Source: Bacteroidales bacterium (GTDB lineage: Bacteria > Bacteroidota > Bacteroidia > Bacteroidales > UBA932). Taken from it: DNA of 64,000 bases. Shown here piece by piece: positions 16,822 to 26,404 of the stretch (its first letter is position 1; the number at the start of each line of letters is the position of its first letter). The stretch is from the NCBI GenBank assembly GCA_017614795.1, contig JAGABD010000021.1, positions 1 through 64,000 on the forward strand, given 5' to 3'. Below the pieces are notes generated by a model. The model made no database searches. It was given only the letters and a program-made list of their open reading frames with translations, and was not told the origin of the DNA. A program made the translations under genes and the position numbers.

Positions 16822-19424
16822 AGGCCCAGTTCCGATTTCATCGAGCGCAGCAGGTCGAAGGCCTGCATCGGCGTCATATTGTTGAGGTCGGCGCCTTCAA
16901 GCTGCGAACGCAGTGCACTGAGAGTGGGGTCGTCGAGTTGGAAGAGGGAGAGCTGCACGCTGCCGTCGTCCTGCACCTGGCCGGTCTTTGCCACGGCCTT
17001 CACGCTGTTCTCCTTGCGTTCGAGATCCTTGAGTGTGGCTTCGGCGCTGTCGATTATCTCGGCGGGCATTCCGGCGAGACGCGCCACGTGGATGCCGAAG
17101 CTGTGCGCCACGCCGCCTTCGCAGAGCTTGCGCAGGAATACCACCTCGCGTCCGACCTCCTTCACTGAAATATGGAAGTTCTTAACTCTCGGCAGGATGT
17201 CTTCGAGGTCGTTGAGTTCGTGGTAGTGCGTTGCAAAGAGAGTCTTTGCGCCCTTGCCGTTCTTATGGATGTACTGAACTATCGCGCGGGCAATGCTCAT
17301 ACCGTCGTAGGTGGAGGTTCCGCGCCCTATCTCGTCCAGAAGCACGAGGCTCCGTGCGGAAAGGTTGTGCATTATCATCGCCGTCTCCAGCATCTCCACC
17401 ATAAACGTGGATTCTCCTCGGGAGATGTTGTCGGTGGCGCCCACTCGCGTGAAAATCTTGTCGAAATATCCGAACTCGGCGCTGTCGGCCGGCACGAAAG
17501 AACCCGCCTGGGCCATCAGCACGATAAGGGCCGTCTGGCGCAGCAGGGCGGATTTTCCCGCCATGTTGGGGCCCGTCAGAATCATTATCTGGGTGGACGA
17601 CGAATCCATCCGGATGTCGTTGGGCACATACTGTTCGCCCGGTTTCATCAGAGTCTCGATGACGGGATGCCTTCCGGCCTTGATGTCCAGCACGCTGCCG
17701 GCGTTCACCACGGGGCGGCAGTAGTTCTTCTCCACCGCCTGCACGGCAAACCCCGAAAGAACGTCGAGCTGGGCCACTATCTGGCAGTTGCGCTGGATGT
17801 CGACTATCTTCTTCTGAACGTCGGCGATGAGCCCCGCGAAGATGCGGCACTCGCGCTCGTAGATGCCGGTGTCGGCGTTGAGGATCTTCTCCTCGTACTC
17901 CTTGAGTTCTGAGGTTATGTAGCGCTCGGCGTTCACCAGCGTCTGTTTGCGCACCCACTCGGGCGGGACCATGTCCTTGGCGCTGTTGCGCACCTCTATG
18001 TAGTAGCCGAAAACGTTGTTGAAGCCTATTTTCAGCGAGCTTATGCCCGTGCGTTCGACCTCCCTTTCCTGCAGGGCCAGAAGATAGTCCTTGCCCCCTC
18101 GGGAGATGCTGCGGAGCTCGTCGAGTTCCTTGTCCACGCCGGGCGCGATGACGTCGCCCTTCCCGAGCTGCGATGCGGGATTTTCCAATATGGTGCCTTC
18201 GATCTTCTTGAGCAGGGCCTCGCAGTTCTTCATCCCCTTCACGAGCTTGTCGATGGCAGGCACCCCGGCCTCGGAGCAGAGCGCGCGGATAGGCTCCATC
18301 TGCGCGAGGGAACGCCTCAACTGCACCATTTCACGCGGCAGCATCTTGCCCGTGGCCGCCCTGGCGAGGATGCGTTCGAGGTCGCCGACTTCTGAAATCA
18401 GCAACTGGAGTTTTTCCAGCGGTTCCTCGTTGTCGAAGAAGAACTGCACCACGTCGTAGCGGGCGTTCAGGGCGTCGCGGTCCATTATGGGCATCGCGAG
18501 CCACGAACGCAGCAGGCGGGCGCCCATCGGGGAGGAGCAACGGTCGAGCACGTCCACCAGCGAAACCCCCTCGCGTCCGGCATTGGAGGTGAAAATCTCC
18601 AGGTTGCGGAGGGTGAACTTGTCCATCCAGACGAACTTGCCTTCCTCGATTCGGGAAAGCGAGCAGATATTGCGGAGACCGACGTGCTGTGTCTGTTCGA
18701 GATAGTAGATGAGGGCGCCGGCGGCGCAGATGCCAAGGGGATAGGCATCCACCCCGAAGCCCTTGAGGCTCTCGACCCCAAGCTGGCGGCAGAGTTTCTC
18801 CCGCGAAGCGTTGGGCACGAATGCCCAGTCGTCGAGGCTCGAAACATAGATGTCCCCGAAACGCTCCTTGGCGCTGCGGACGTAGTCCCTCTGCACCACG
18901 AGTTCCTTCGGAGAGAAGGATTCCATCAGCGTGGAGATGTAGTCGGGAGTGCCCTGCGCGACGCGGAAGGTTCCGGTGGAGGCGTCAAGGAAGGCGGCGC
19001 CCCACTCCTGTCCGTCGAAAGCCAGGCCGCAGAGCCAGTTGTGCTCCTTCTGCTCCAGCATTTCGTCGCCGAAAGCGATGCCGGGAGTGAGGATCTCGGT
19101 GACTCCGCGCTTTACGAGCTTGGTGTTGACGAGTTTGGGGTCCTCCAGCTGGTCGCAGATGGCCACTTTATAGCCGGCGCGAACAAGTTTCGGCAGATAC
19201 TGCCCGATAGCGTGGTGAGGCACTCCGGCCATCGGCATAGGGGGCTTGTCGCCGTTGGAGCGTTTGGTCAGCACAATGCCCAGCACCTTGCTCGCGAGCA
19301 GGGCGTCGTCGCCGTAAGTTTCATAGAAATCTCCCACCCTGTAGAGCAGGACGGCTTCCGGATATTGGGCCTTAATGCTGAAAAACTGCTTCAGCATCGG
19401 AGTATCTTCCGATTGTTTTGCCAT
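16818..19424 (-). CDS. mutS: DNA mismatch repair protein MutS
   Basis: The protein has 868 residues. It recognises base mismatches and small loops and recruits MutL. The mismatch-binding Phe-x-Glu lies in [14 protein letters not shown] in the N-terminal domain. The C-terminal ATPase has Walker [15 protein letters not shown], a Walker B/signature region [18 protein letters not shown], and the late [10 protein letters not shown]. The extreme C-terminal domain is short but present. A perfect TAAATTTG box ends 7 nt before the ATG at 19424. It is divergent from a glycosyltransferase gene and convergent with rnhB. Confidence 0.98.
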   Translation of the reverse strand: MAKQSEDTPMLKQFFSIKAQYPEAVLLYRVGDFYETYGDDALLASKVLGIVLTKRSNGDKPPMPMAGVPHHAIGQYLPKLVRAGYKVAICDQLEDPKLVNTKLVKRGVTEILTPGIAFGDEMLEQKEHNWLCGLAFDGQEWGAAFLDASTGTFRVAQGTPDYISTLMESFSPKELVVQRDYVRSAKERFGDIYVSSLDDWAFVPNASREKLCRQLGVESLKGFGVDAYPLGICAAGALIYYLEQTQHVGLRNICSLSRIEEGKFVWMDKFTLRNLEIFTSNAGREGVSLVDVLDRCSSPMGARLLRSWLAMPIMDRDALNARYDVVQFFFDNEEPLEKLQLLISEVGDLERILARAATGKMLPREMVQLRRSLAQMEPIRALCSEAGVPAIDKLVKGMKNCEALLKKIEGTILENPASQLGKGDVIAPGVDKELDELRSISRGGKDYLLALQEREVERTGISSLKIGFNNVFGYYIEVRNSAKDMVPPEWVRKQTLVNAERYITSELKEYEEKILNADTGIYERECRIFAGLIADVQKKIVDIQRNCQIVAQLDVLSGFAVQAVEKNYCRPVVNAGSVLDIKAGRHPVIETLMKPGEQYVPNDIRMDSSSTQIMILTGPNMAGKSALLRQTALIVLMAQAGSFVPADSAEFGYFDKIFTRVGATDNISRGESTFMVEMLETAMIMHNLSARSLVLLDEIGRGTSTYDGMSIARAIVQYIHKNGKGAKTLFATHYHELNDLEDILPRVKNFHISVKEVGREVVFLRKLCEGGVAHSFGIHVARLAGMPAEIIDSAEATLKDLERKENSVKAVAKTGQVQDDGSVQLSLFQLDDPTLSALRSQLEGADLNNMTPMQAFDLLRSMKSELGL

Positions 19425-19431
19425 TGCAAGG

Positions 19432-19439
19432 CAAATTTA
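19432..19439 (-). promoter_or_regulatory. -7 box TAAATTTG for mutS
   Basis: A perfect TAnnTTTG on the minus strand, 7 nt upstream of the mutS ATG; the transcript is predicted to be nearly leaderless. Confidence 0.65.
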
Positions 19440-19454
19440 AGAAAAATTATTGGT

Positions 19455-19462
19455 TATCTTTG
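19455..19462 (+). promoter_or_regulatory. -7 box TATCTTTG for the glycosyltransferase operon
   Basis: A perfect TAnnTTTG, 6 nt upstream of the ATG at 19469. It is divergent from the mutS box, with 15 bp between the two boxes. Confidence 0.65.
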
Positions 19463-19468
19463 TAAGTT

Positions 19469-20752
19469 ATGCGAAGGGTCCTGATAGTGACTTATTACTG
19501 GCCGCCGACCGGCGGTTCGGGCGTGCAGAGATGGGTTAAATTCGCCAAACTGCTTCCCGGACAAGGCTGGCAGCCCGTGATCTACACCCCCGAGAATCCC
19601 GAGAGGCCGGCGCTCGATACCAGCCTCGAGGCGGAGATTCCCGCGGAGGCGGAAATCCTGCGTACGAAAATACGCGAGCCCTATGCCGTCTACCACCGCT
19701 TTGCCGGCAAGAAGGCCGAAGGCCGCGGCGCGGGGCTCAATCCCATCAATTTCCAGAAGAAGAGCTTCAAGCAGAGGCTGATGCTGTGGATCCGCAGCAA
19801 CTTCTTCGTTCCCGACCCCCGCAAATCCTGGGTGAAACCTTCCGTCAAGTTTCTTCAGAAGTACCTGAAGGAGCATCCTGTGGATGTGATAGTCACCACG
19901 GGCCCACCCCATTCGATGCACCTCATCGGTCTCGGACTCCATGCGAAGACCGGCATCCCCTGGGTGGCCGATTTCCGCGACCCCTGGACCAAGATGTTCT
20001 ACTTCAAGCATCTGGGACTCGGACGCCGGGCATTAAAAAAGCATCTGGCCCTTGAAAAGGCCGTGCTGGACAATGCGAACGCGGTGATATCCGTCAGCCC
20101 CCTGGTGCGGGATGATTTCGAGCAGATGACTTCGACTCCCGTGAGCCTGATCACCAACGGCTACGACGCCGACGACTTCTCCGCTCCGCTTCCGAAGAGG
20201 AAGGACAAGGCTTTCCGCATAGTTCACACCGGGCTCTTCGCCTCCGACGGCAATCCCCTGAATCTTTGGAACGCCCTTGCGGCGAAGTGCGCCGAGGACC
20301 TTGATTTCGACCACCGCCTGCACATAATCCTTGCGGGGAAGGTGGACGACGAGATTGTGGCGTCCCTGCGCGAAGCCGGGCTCGGACACAAGGTCGAACT
20401 CCCGGGTTATCTACCTCACGACCGCAGCGTGGAACTCCTCCGTTTCGCCGACCTGATTCTGCTGCCACTACGCCAGGACCCCGAATACCGCAAGGTCCTG
20501 CCGGGCAAGATCTTCGAGTGCATCGCGGCGGGCAGGCCCGTGCTCGGAATAGGGCAGACCGACGGGGCGGCCGCACGGGTGCTGGACGAAACCGGCACCG
20601 GAAAGATGTTCGGGTGGGACGACCAGGCGGGCATCGCAAGTTTTATCGACAGTGTTTACGCAAAGACCTTCTCCGTCGAGGGGAAAGGCGTCGAAGAGTA
20701 TTCCAGGGAGGCCACCACGCGCAAACTGGTTGAATTATTGAACAGTCTATGA
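19469..20752 (+). CDS. GT4-type glycosyltransferase
   Basis: The protein has 427 residues with a two-Rossmann (GT-B) architecture. The N-terminal LIVTYYWPPTGGSGVQRW is the acceptor-side glycine loop common in GT4 enzymes. The C-terminal half has FRIVHTGLFASDGNPL, VELPGYLPHDRSVELLRFAD and VLPGKIFECIAAGRPVLGIG, where the conserved Glu of the E-x7-E-type donor site normally lies. No membrane helix or signal is present, so it is cytoplasmic or peripheral. Substrates are unknown; surface polysaccharide or lipid glycosylation is likely. It overlaps the YfhO gene by 4 nt (ATGA), and YfhO proteins are frequently linked to glycosylation of envelope polymers. Confidence 0.85.
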   Translation: MRRVLIVTYYWPPTGGSGVQRWVKFAKLLPGQGWQPVIYTPENPERPALDTSLEAEIPAEAEILRTKIREPYAVYHRFAGKKAEGRGAGLNPINFQKKSFKQRLMLWIRSNFFVPDPRKSWVKPSVKFLQKYLKEHPVDVIVTTGPPHSMHLIGLGLHAKTGIPWVADFRDPWTKMFYFKHLGLGRRALKKHLALEKAVLDNANAVISVSPLVRDDFEQMTSTPVSLITNGYDADDFSAPLPKRKDKAFRIVHTGLFASDGNPLNLWNALAAKCAEDLDFDHRLHIILAGKVDDEIVASLREAGLGHKVELPGYLPHDRSVELLRFADLILLPLRQDPEYRKVLPGKIFECIAAGRPVLGIGQTDGAAARVLDETGTGKMFGWDDQAGIASFIDSVYAKTFSVEGKGVEEYSREATTRKLVELLNSL

Positions 20753-23115
20753 AGAAGAAAATCGCTTTGTTCGCGGGGATAATCCTCGGATTCCTCGTGC
20801 TGTCATACGCCTTCGTGCCGCAGGTTCTCAGCGGCAAGCGCATCGACCAGGTGGACGGCGCCGGATGGCGCGGAGGTTTCCGCGAGATGCAGGTCTGGGA
20901 CAGCCAGCATCCCGGCGACCGGGCGCAGTGGAGCGGCTCCATGTTCAGCGGAATGCCCGCGGTGGGCATCGAACCTCCCACCCAGGGCGACCTCTCCCTG
21001 AAGATCTACAACTTCCTGATGAGCGGCAAGGCTCCCGCCAACTGGCTTTTCCTGTCGATGCTGGGCGCCTGGCTTCTGCTTCTGGTGTTCGGGGTGAATC
21101 CCCTTGTAGCCGCGGGAGGAGCGATTGCGATGACTTTCTGTTCCTACAACATACAGATCATCCAGGTGGGGCACAACAACAAGATGCAGGCAATCGCGCT
21201 GCTTCCCTGGGCGCTGGCGGCGCTGGTCTATGCCTACCGCAAGGCGCTCGACCGCAAGATTCCGCAGGTGCTGCTCGGCTCGGCCCTCTTCGGCCTTGCC
21301 GTCAGCCTCCAGATAAAGGCCCATCATCCCCAAATCTCCTACTATCTCGCGATAGTCATCCTTCTTTTCGTACTGACGGAGTTCATCTGGCTGGTGGCGG
21401 ACAAGGAAAGGCGAGCGAAACTGGGCAGGTTCTTCGCCGTCTCGGCGCTTCTTCTCGGCTTCGCCGGAATAGGCCTCGGCACCAATGCCGCAAGGCTTCT
21501 CCCAACCTTCGAATACACCCCCTACACAATGCGCGGGGGCAGTTCTTCTGGAGAAACCAAGGGACTGGATCTGGGGTATGCGACCGCGTGGAGCTATGGC
21601 TGGGAGGAGCTTCCCAACCTGATGATCCCCAACTTCAACGGCGGAGCGTCCGCTGGGGCGCTGGGAGAGAAGTCGCAGACCTACAAGCTCTTCCGCCGCG
21701 CAGGGCAGAACGCCCGGGAAATCTGCAAGAGCCTTCCGCTTTACTGGGGGCCGCAGCCCTTCACCGCCGGACCGATGTATATGGGCGCAATAAGTGTCTT
21801 CCTGTTCCTTCTGGGACTCTTCTGCTGCAAGGGACGCGAACGCTGGTGGCTGCTTGCGGCGACGATCTTTGCAATACTGCTTTCGCTGGGCAACCACTTT
21901 ATGCCCTTCACCAAGTTCGTTTTCAACAACCTTCACTTCTACAACAAGTTCAGGGCGGTGTCGATGTCGCTGATAGTGCTGCAGGTCACGCTGCCGCTGC
22001 TTGGATTCCTGGCGCTCGACCGCATTCTTAAAGGCGAGGTTTCCGAGAAGGATTTCAAGCGCGGATGCGCGTTCGCTTCGATATCCGTCATCTTCTGCCT
22101 TCTCTGCTGGCTCGTCCCGGGCATCGCAGGCGATTTCCACTCGCAGTCCGACGCCGGAATGCAGAAGATTCTTTCCGATGCGCTGGCGGCCGACCGCCGC
22201 GACCTGCTGCGCCACGACGCGTTTACCAGCGCCCTTCTGATACTTGCCAGCTGCGGACTTCTCCGCTGGACATATACCGGCTCGGGCAAGAAGGAAACCA
22301 AGAACGCCATCGCGATCGGGACCATCTGCGTGCTGGTGCTGGTGGAGATGTTCAGCGTCGGCAAGCGCTACCTCAACGACAGCCATTTCACCACCGTGAA
22401 GGCGTTCGACAACCAGTTCGCCCAGCGGCCCGTGGACAAGGCCATTCTCGCCGACACCGACCCTTCGTACAGGGTTCTGGACCTGACCGTGAACATATTC
22501 AACGACTCGCACCCCTCGTACTGGCACAAGAACATCGGCGGCTATTCCGCGGTGAAGCTCCAGCTCTACCAGGAGTATATCGAAAGCCATCTCGCGCGTG
22601 AGATTTCGCAGCTCCAGCAGAGCCTCGCGAATGTCCGTACCGTGCAGGAGGCCGAAGATGCGATGCCGGAGCTCGAGGGGTTGTCCAAGCTCAACTGCCG
22701 CTATGTCATTTTCAACGGCAACTCCGCACCGCTGCGCTACAAGTACGCCCGCGGCAACGCCTGGTTCGACGACGGCGAGGGCAGCATAGAGATGACGGAG
22801 TACACGCCAAATACCCTCCGCTACCATTATTCCCGCGAAAGCGAGGGCAAGGCGGTGTTCAGCGAGGTGTATTTCCCGAAGAACTGGACGCTCACGGTCG
22901 AGGATACCGGCGAGAAGCCGGAGATTGTCCTGAGCGACGAGGTGCTTCGCGCCGCGGTTCTCCCCGCTGGCGAACACGATATCGTCATGCAGTACCATTC
23001 GCGTATGTATCCGCTCGGCAAGAGCCTGTCTTACGCGTTCTCCCTGATAATAATCCTGCTGGCTCTCGGATGCCTCGGCTATCTTCTCTGGAAGGAGTAT
23101 GGAAGTAAGAGCTAA
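20749..23115 (+). CDS. YfhO-family large membrane protein (GT-C-like)
   Basis: The protein has 788 residues. The first helix (IALFAGIILGFLVLSYAFV) is followed by a large periplasmic-type loop with WDSQHPGDRAQWSGSMFSGMP, then about 11 more helices and a soluble C-terminal domain (about 560-760) before a last helix. This is the pattern of bacterial membrane protein YfhO, related to GT-C glycosyltransferases that use polyprenyl-phosphate sugars. In Firmicutes, homologues add sugars to teichoic acids or glycolipids; the acceptor in Bacteroidetes is not known. It overlaps the upstream glycosyltransferase by 4 nt and rsmA by 17 nt, so the three genes form a unit. Confidence 0.85.
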   Translation: MKKKIALFAGIILGFLVLSYAFVPQVLSGKRIDQVDGAGWRGGFREMQVWDSQHPGDRAQWSGSMFSGMPAVGIEPPTQGDLSLKIYNFLMSGKAPANWLFLSMLGAWLLLLVFGVNPLVAAGGAIAMTFCSYNIQIIQVGHNNKMQAIALLPWALAALVYAYRKALDRKIPQVLLGSALFGLAVSLQIKAHHPQISYYLAIVILLFVLTEFIWLVADKERRAKLGRFFAVSALLLGFAGIGLGTNAARLLPTFEYTPYTMRGGSSSGETKGLDLGYATAWSYGWEELPNLMIPNFNGGASAGALGEKSQTYKLFRRAGQNAREICKSLPLYWGPQPFTAGPMYMGAISVFLFLLGLFCCKGRERWWLLAATIFAILLSLGNHFMPFTKFVFNNLHFYNKFRAVSMSLIVLQVTLPLLGFLALDRILKGEVSEKDFKRGCAFASISVIFCLLCWLVPGIAGDFHSQSDAGMQKILSDALAADRRDLLRHDAFTSALLILASCGLLRWTYTGSGKKETKNAIAIGTICVLVLVEMFSVGKRYLNDSHFTTVKAFDNQFAQRPVDKAILADTDPSYRVLDLTVNIFNDSHPSYWHKNIGGYSAVKLQLYQEYIESHLAREISQLQQSLANVRTVQEAEDAMPELEGLSKLNCRYVIFNGNSAPLRYKYARGNAWFDDGEGSIEMTEYTPNTLRYHYSRESEGKAVFSEVYFPKNWTLTVEDTGEKPEIVLSDEVLRAAVLPAGEHDIVMQYHSRMYPLGKSLSYAFSLIIILLALGCLGYLLWKEYGSKS

Positions 23116-23890
23116 AAAGAGCCTGGGACAGCATTTCCTTGTGGACCAGAACGTCGCAAGGAGGATTGTCGACGCCCTCGGCGGCGCGCAGGCGCTGGAG
23201 ATCGGCCCCGGAATGGGCGTTCTTACCCAGTACCTCCTGCAAAGGGAAGACATCGACCTGAAACTGGTGGAGCTCGACGGCGAAAGCGTCAACTACCTGC
23301 TTACCCACTTCAACGGGATGCAGGGCCGTCTGTACCAGGCGGATTATCTGAAACTCGACGTCCATAAGCTGTTCCCGGCGAAATACAGCATAATCGGCAA
23401 CTTCCCCTACAACATCTCCTCGCAGATATTCTTCAAGATTCTGGACGACCGCGAGCGCGTGCCCGAGGTGGTGTGCATGGTGCAGAAAGAGGTGGCCGAA
23501 CGCATCGCCGAAGGGCCGGGAAGCAAGACCTACGGCATACTGAGCGTGCTGCTTCAGGCCTGGTACGACATAGAGTATCTGTTCACCGTGGAGCCCGGGG
23601 CCTTCGCTCCGCCTCCAAAAGTGCGTTCCGCCGTCATCCGCCTGCGCCGCAATTCCCGCACGGAGCTGGGCGTGGACGACAAGGTTTTCAAGAATGTGGT
23701 GAAGACCGCCTTCAACCAGCGCCGCAAGATGCTCCGCGGTGCCCTCAAGCCGCTCATAAACGCAAAGGCCTCACGCGAAGGATGGTCGCCCGGGCAGCTG
23801 GCGGACTTCATCGCCGGCGATGTCTTCGCCCTGCGCGCCGAAGCCCTGGGCGTCGAGGATTTCATTGAACTGACAAAGAGATTGCAATAA
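23099..23890 (+). CDS. rsmA: 16S rRNA (A1518/A1519) dimethyltransferase
   Basis: The protein has 263 residues. It dimethylates two adjacent adenines in helix 45 of 16S rRNA during late 30S maturation. The N-terminal KKSLGQHFLVDQNVARRIV is diagnostic. The SAM site follows in ALEIGPGMGVLTQYLL, and the adenine-binding motif IV in IGNFPYNISSQIFFK (NxPY). The C-terminus has the small helical domain ending FIELTKRLQ. The start lies 17 nt inside the YfhO gene. A GC-rich hairpin with flanking A and T runs follows the stop directly. Confidence 0.97.
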   Translation: MEVRAKKSLGQHFLVDQNVARRIVDALGGAQALEIGPGMGVLTQYLLQREDIDLKLVELDGESVNYLLTHFNGMQGRLYQADYLKLDVHKLFPAKYSIIGNFPYNISSQIFFKILDDRERVPEVVCMVQKEVAERIAEGPGSKTYGILSVLLQAWYDIEYLFTVEPGAFAPPPKVRSAVIRLRRNSRTELGVDDKVFKNVVKTAFNQRRKMLRGALKPLINAKASREGWSPGQLADFIAGDVFALRAEALGVEDFIELTKRLQ

Positions 23891-23894
23891 AAAA

Positions 23895-23920
23895 CCGCGG
23901 CCAGTCGACCGCGGCTTTTT
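23895..23920. terminator. Bidirectional intrinsic terminator between rsmA and fusA2
   Basis: A stem CCGCGG (23895-23900) and CCGCGG (23909-23914) with an 8-nt loop is preceded by an A run and followed by CTTTTT. Lying between two convergent genes, it can terminate both. Confidence 0.8.
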
Positions 23921-23938
23921 ATTGTATGCTGATGAATA

Positions 23939-26056
23939 TTATTCGTCAGCCTTCTCCTCTGCTGCGTAAGCCTCGAGAAGCTTGGTCTGCACGTCACCGG
24001 GAACCGCCTGGTAGTCGGCGAATTCCATCTTGAAGGTGGCGGAACCTGCGGTGAGGGAGCTCAGCGAAGTGGAGTAACGGTAGAGCTCCGCGAGAGGAAC
24101 GCGGGCCTTGAGGATTGCGAAACCCTTGTCGGCATCCATCGTTCCGAGCACGCCGCGGCGGTTCTGCAGGTCGGACATGACTGCGCCCTGATACTCGGGA
24201 GGAGTCATGACCTCGACATTGTAGATAGGCTCGAGGATCTTCGGACCGGCGTTGCGGAAAGCCTCGCGGAAGGCGTTGCGGCCTGCGATGATGAAGGCGA
24301 TTTCCTTGGAGTCCACCGGGTGCATCTTACCATCGTAGATATACACGCGGATGTCGCGCGCATAGGAACCGGTAAGAGGACCTTCGGCCATCTTGTCGTT
24401 GATACCCTTGAGGATGGCGGGCATGAAGCCTTCGTCGATGGCGCCACCGACGACGCAGTTCACGAACTCCAGTTTTCCGCCCCATTCGAGGTCGAATTCC
24501 TGGCGGTTCTTCACCTTGAGTTCGGTGTCCTTTCCGTCGATCTTGAACTTGTTGGCGAATTCCACTCCTTCCACGATAGGGCAGATGAGCATGGAAACTT
24601 CACCGAACTGGCCGGCGCCGCCGGACTGCTTCTTGTGACGGTAGGTAGCGGTAGCGACCTTGGTGATGGTCTCGCGGTAGGGAACCTTCGGTGCGAAGAG
24701 CTCGACCTCGAGCTTGAACTCGTTGTTGAGGCGCCACTTCACCACGTTGATATGCTGCTCGCCCTGGCCGTTGAGGATGGTCTGGCGGAGTTCCTTGGAG
24801 TTCTCCACGATGAAGGTGGGATCCTGCGAAGCGATCTTCTTGAGGGCGTCGCCCATCTTCTGGTCGTCCTGCTGTACTTTCGCCTTGATGGCGCAGCTGT
24901 ACTTGGAGGCGGGGAACTGGATCTTGTCGTAGGAAACGCCGCTTCCGATCTGGGAAAGGGTGGTTCCGCTCTTGCTGTTCTTGAGCTTGACGGCGCATCC
25001 GAGGTCGCCGGCCTTCAGCACGTTGACGGCGACTTTCTTGTCGCCTGCCACGGCATAGATGGCGGAGAGACGCTCCTTGTTGCCGCTGACGGGGTCTTCG
25101 AGGTCGAGGCCGGAAGTGATGCTGCCGCTCATTACCTTGAAGTAGGAAACCTCGCCGAGGTGCTGCTCCACGTCGTTCTTGTAGATGAAGAGGGCCGCGG
25201 GGCCGTTCTCTTCGACCGCGGGGGCGGGGGCGACGTCCTTGATGAACTCGAGGAGGCGCTTCACGCCGATGTCCTTCTTCGCGCTGATGCAGAAGACGGG
25301 ATGCAGGTCGCCGGCCTTCACGCCGATGGAGAGACCCTTCTGGATGTCTTCCTGGCTGAGGGTTCCCTCTTCGAAGAACTTCTCCATAAGGGCGTCGTCA
25401 TACTCGGCGGCCTTCTCGATGAGCTCCTGCCTTGCGATTTCGGCCTGGTCCGCGAGGTTCGCGGGAATCTCGAGCTCTTCGCAATTGCCGTTGGCGTCCT
25501 TGAAGTGATAGTACTTCATGGTCAGCACGTCGACGATGCCGTCGAACGCGGTGCCGGCGTTGGCGGGGAACTGGATGTTGATGGCCTTCGCGCCGATGCT
25601 CTCCTTGATGGAAGCCTGCACGTTGTCCCAGTCGGCCTTCTCAGTATCGAGCTGGTTGACAGCCACGATAAGGGGGAGCTTGTGCTCGTCGGCCAGACGG
25701 AGGAAGTTGTCGGTACCGACCTCGACGCCCTGCTGCGCGTTGATCACGAGCACGCCGGCTTCGCTCACCTTGAGGCCCTGGTAGGCTCCGCAGATGAAGT
25801 CGTCGGCGCCCGGAGCGTCGATGAAGTTGATCTTGGTGTCCTTGTACTCCGCGTAAAGAGGGGTGGCGTAGATGGAACGCTGGTTCTGCTTCTCGAGCTC
25901 GTCGCTGTCGGAAACGGTGTTCTGGTCCTCGACGGTTCCCCTGCGGTCGATGACCTTGCCCTCGAAGAGCATGGCCTCTGCAAGTGTGGTTTTGCCGGAC
26001 TTAGTGCTGCCCAGCAGAACTACATCCCGGATGTCTTTGGTGGAATAATCTTTCAT
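23939..26056 (-). CDS. fusA2: EF-G paralogue (EF-G2) with altered GTPase motifs
   Basis: The protein has 705 residues and is collinear with elongation factor G through domains I-V (for example YRHKKQSGGAGQFGEV in domain IV and ILEPIYNVEVMTPPEYQG in domain V). The G domain departs from canonical EF-G. G1 is GSTKSGKTT (residues 16-24). G3 is DAPGADDF (80-87), with Ala84 where translational GTPases have the catalytic His. G4 is NQLD instead of NKxD. Published work on a Bacteroides EF-G paralogue describes translocation without GTP hydrolysis and a role in gut colonisation; this sequence fits that group. It is not the main fusA of the str operon. The TAAATTTG box lies 42 nt upstream, inside the 3' end of a small ORF. 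Confidence 0.9.
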   Translation of the reverse strand: MKDYSTKDIRDVVLLGSTKSGKTTLAEAMLFEGKVIDRRGTVEDQNTVSDSDELEKQNQRSIYATPLYAEYKDTKINFIDAPGADDFICGAYQGLKVSEAGVLVINAQQGVEVGTDNFLRLADEHKLPLIVAVNQLDTEKADWDNVQASIKESIGAKAINIQFPANAGTAFDGIVDVLTMKYYHFKDANGNCEELEIPANLADQAEIARQELIEKAAEYDDALMEKFFEEGTLSQEDIQKGLSIGVKAGDLHPVFCISAKKDIGVKRLLEFIKDVAPAPAVEENGPAALFIYKNDVEQHLGEVSYFKVMSGSITSGLDLEDPVSGNKERLSAIYAVAGDKKVAVNVLKAGDLGCAVKLKNSKSGTTLSQIGSGVSYDKIQFPASKYSCAIKAKVQQDDQKMGDALKKIASQDPTFIVENSKELRQTILNGQGEQHINVVKWRLNNEFKLEVELFAPKVPYRETITKVATATYRHKKQSGGAGQFGEVSMLICPIVEGVEFANKFKIDGKDTELKVKNRQEFDLEWGGKLEFVNCVVGGAIDEGFMPAILKGINDKMAEGPLTGSYARDIRVYIYDGKMHPVDSKEIAFIIAGRNAFREAFRNAGPKILEPIYNVEVMTPPEYQGAVMSDLQNRRGVLGTMDADKGFAILKARVPLAELYRYSTSLSSLTAGSATFKMEFADYQAVPGDVQTKLLEAYAAEEKADE

Positions 26057-26068
26057 TGTTATACTTGG

Positions 26069-26299
26069 TTAAAAATTTCCTTGTTTCGGCAAAGCCGACA
26101 AATTTAACACTTTTTGAAAGCATTTCAAAATTTCCTGCCCGTTCATTCCCAATTCCCTCACGAGGATTTCATCGAGAGACACCGGAGACACGTTAAGTTT
26201 CTTGCAAATTTCGCAAAACGACTTCTCATTTTCCGCAAGAAGGCTTCCGTCCATCAGGCCGGAGGCGAAGCGCGCATAAGCATTGTTGACCGTACACAT
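26069..26299 (-). CDS. Small conserved-looking ORF (76 aa) upstream of fusA2
   Basis: The frame starts at ATG 26299 with MCTVNNAYARFASGLMDGSL and continues with a helical, protein-like composition (LLAENEKSFCEICKKLNVS, then SLDEILVRELGMNGQEI). The helix-turn spacing and hydrophobic pattern look like a folded mini-protein. No signal or membrane helix is present. A longer frame upstream crosses the XRE gene and is not used. The fusA2 -7 box falls within its last codons, so fusA2 transcription starts inside or just after it. I do not recognise the family; it could be a small DNA-binding or partner protein. No clear -7 box of its own was found, which lowers confidence. Confidence 0.55.
   Translation of the reverse strand: MCTVNNAYARFASGLMDGSLLAENEKSFCEICKKLNVSPVSLDEILVRELGMNGQEILKCFQKVLNLSALPKQGNF
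26099..26106 (-). promoter_or_regulatory. -7 box TAAATTTG for fusA2
   Basis: A perfect TAnnTTTG on the minus strand, with a 42-nt leader to the fusA2 ATG. It is embedded in the 3' end of the 76-aa small ORF. Confidence 0.6.
26202..26216. repeat. Inverted repeat site 1, TTGC-N7-GCAA
   Basis: TTGCAAATTTCGCAA lies within the small ORF. It is nearly identical to site 2 (26321-26335) and similar to site 3 (26405-26419). A possible binding site for the neighbouring XRE regulator. Confidence 0.4.
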
Positions 26300-26320
26300 A
26301 AGATTTGGCGTTTTAGTTTT

Positions 26321-26335
26321 TTGCAAATCTCGCAA
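26321..26335. repeat. Inverted repeat site 2, TTGC-N7-GCAA
   Basis: TTGCAAATCTCGCAA differs from site 1 at one base and lies 22 bp upstream of the small ORF start. Similarity to site 1 extends over roughly 28 bp, suggesting a duplicated segment. Confidence 0.45.
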
Positions 26336-26404
26336 TAAAGTTCCGGACAAAAGGGGTAAAAAGGGGGGTAAAAAAAACTTTTTATGTTTTTGATACAAGT
26401 TTAT

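Noticed and set aside
20803..23292. Long minus-strand open frame opposite YfhO
   Set aside because: The opposite strand encodes a recognisable membrane protein followed by rsmA; the antisense translation is charged low-complexity sequence.
23939..26056. Annotation as the main translational EF-G (fusA)
   Set aside because: G1, G3 and G4 motifs deviate and the gene is not in an rpsL-rpsG context; it fits the EF-G2 paralogue group.
24320..26107. Plus-strand open frame of 595 codons opposite fusA2
   Set aside because: Antisense to a clear EF-G family gene; the translation is an Asp/Val/Leu-rich artefact.
26114..26338. Plus-strand 74-codon frame upstream of the XRE gene
   Set aside because: Antisense to the better-looking 76-aa minus-strand ORF; it has no promoter and a composition unlike a folded protein.
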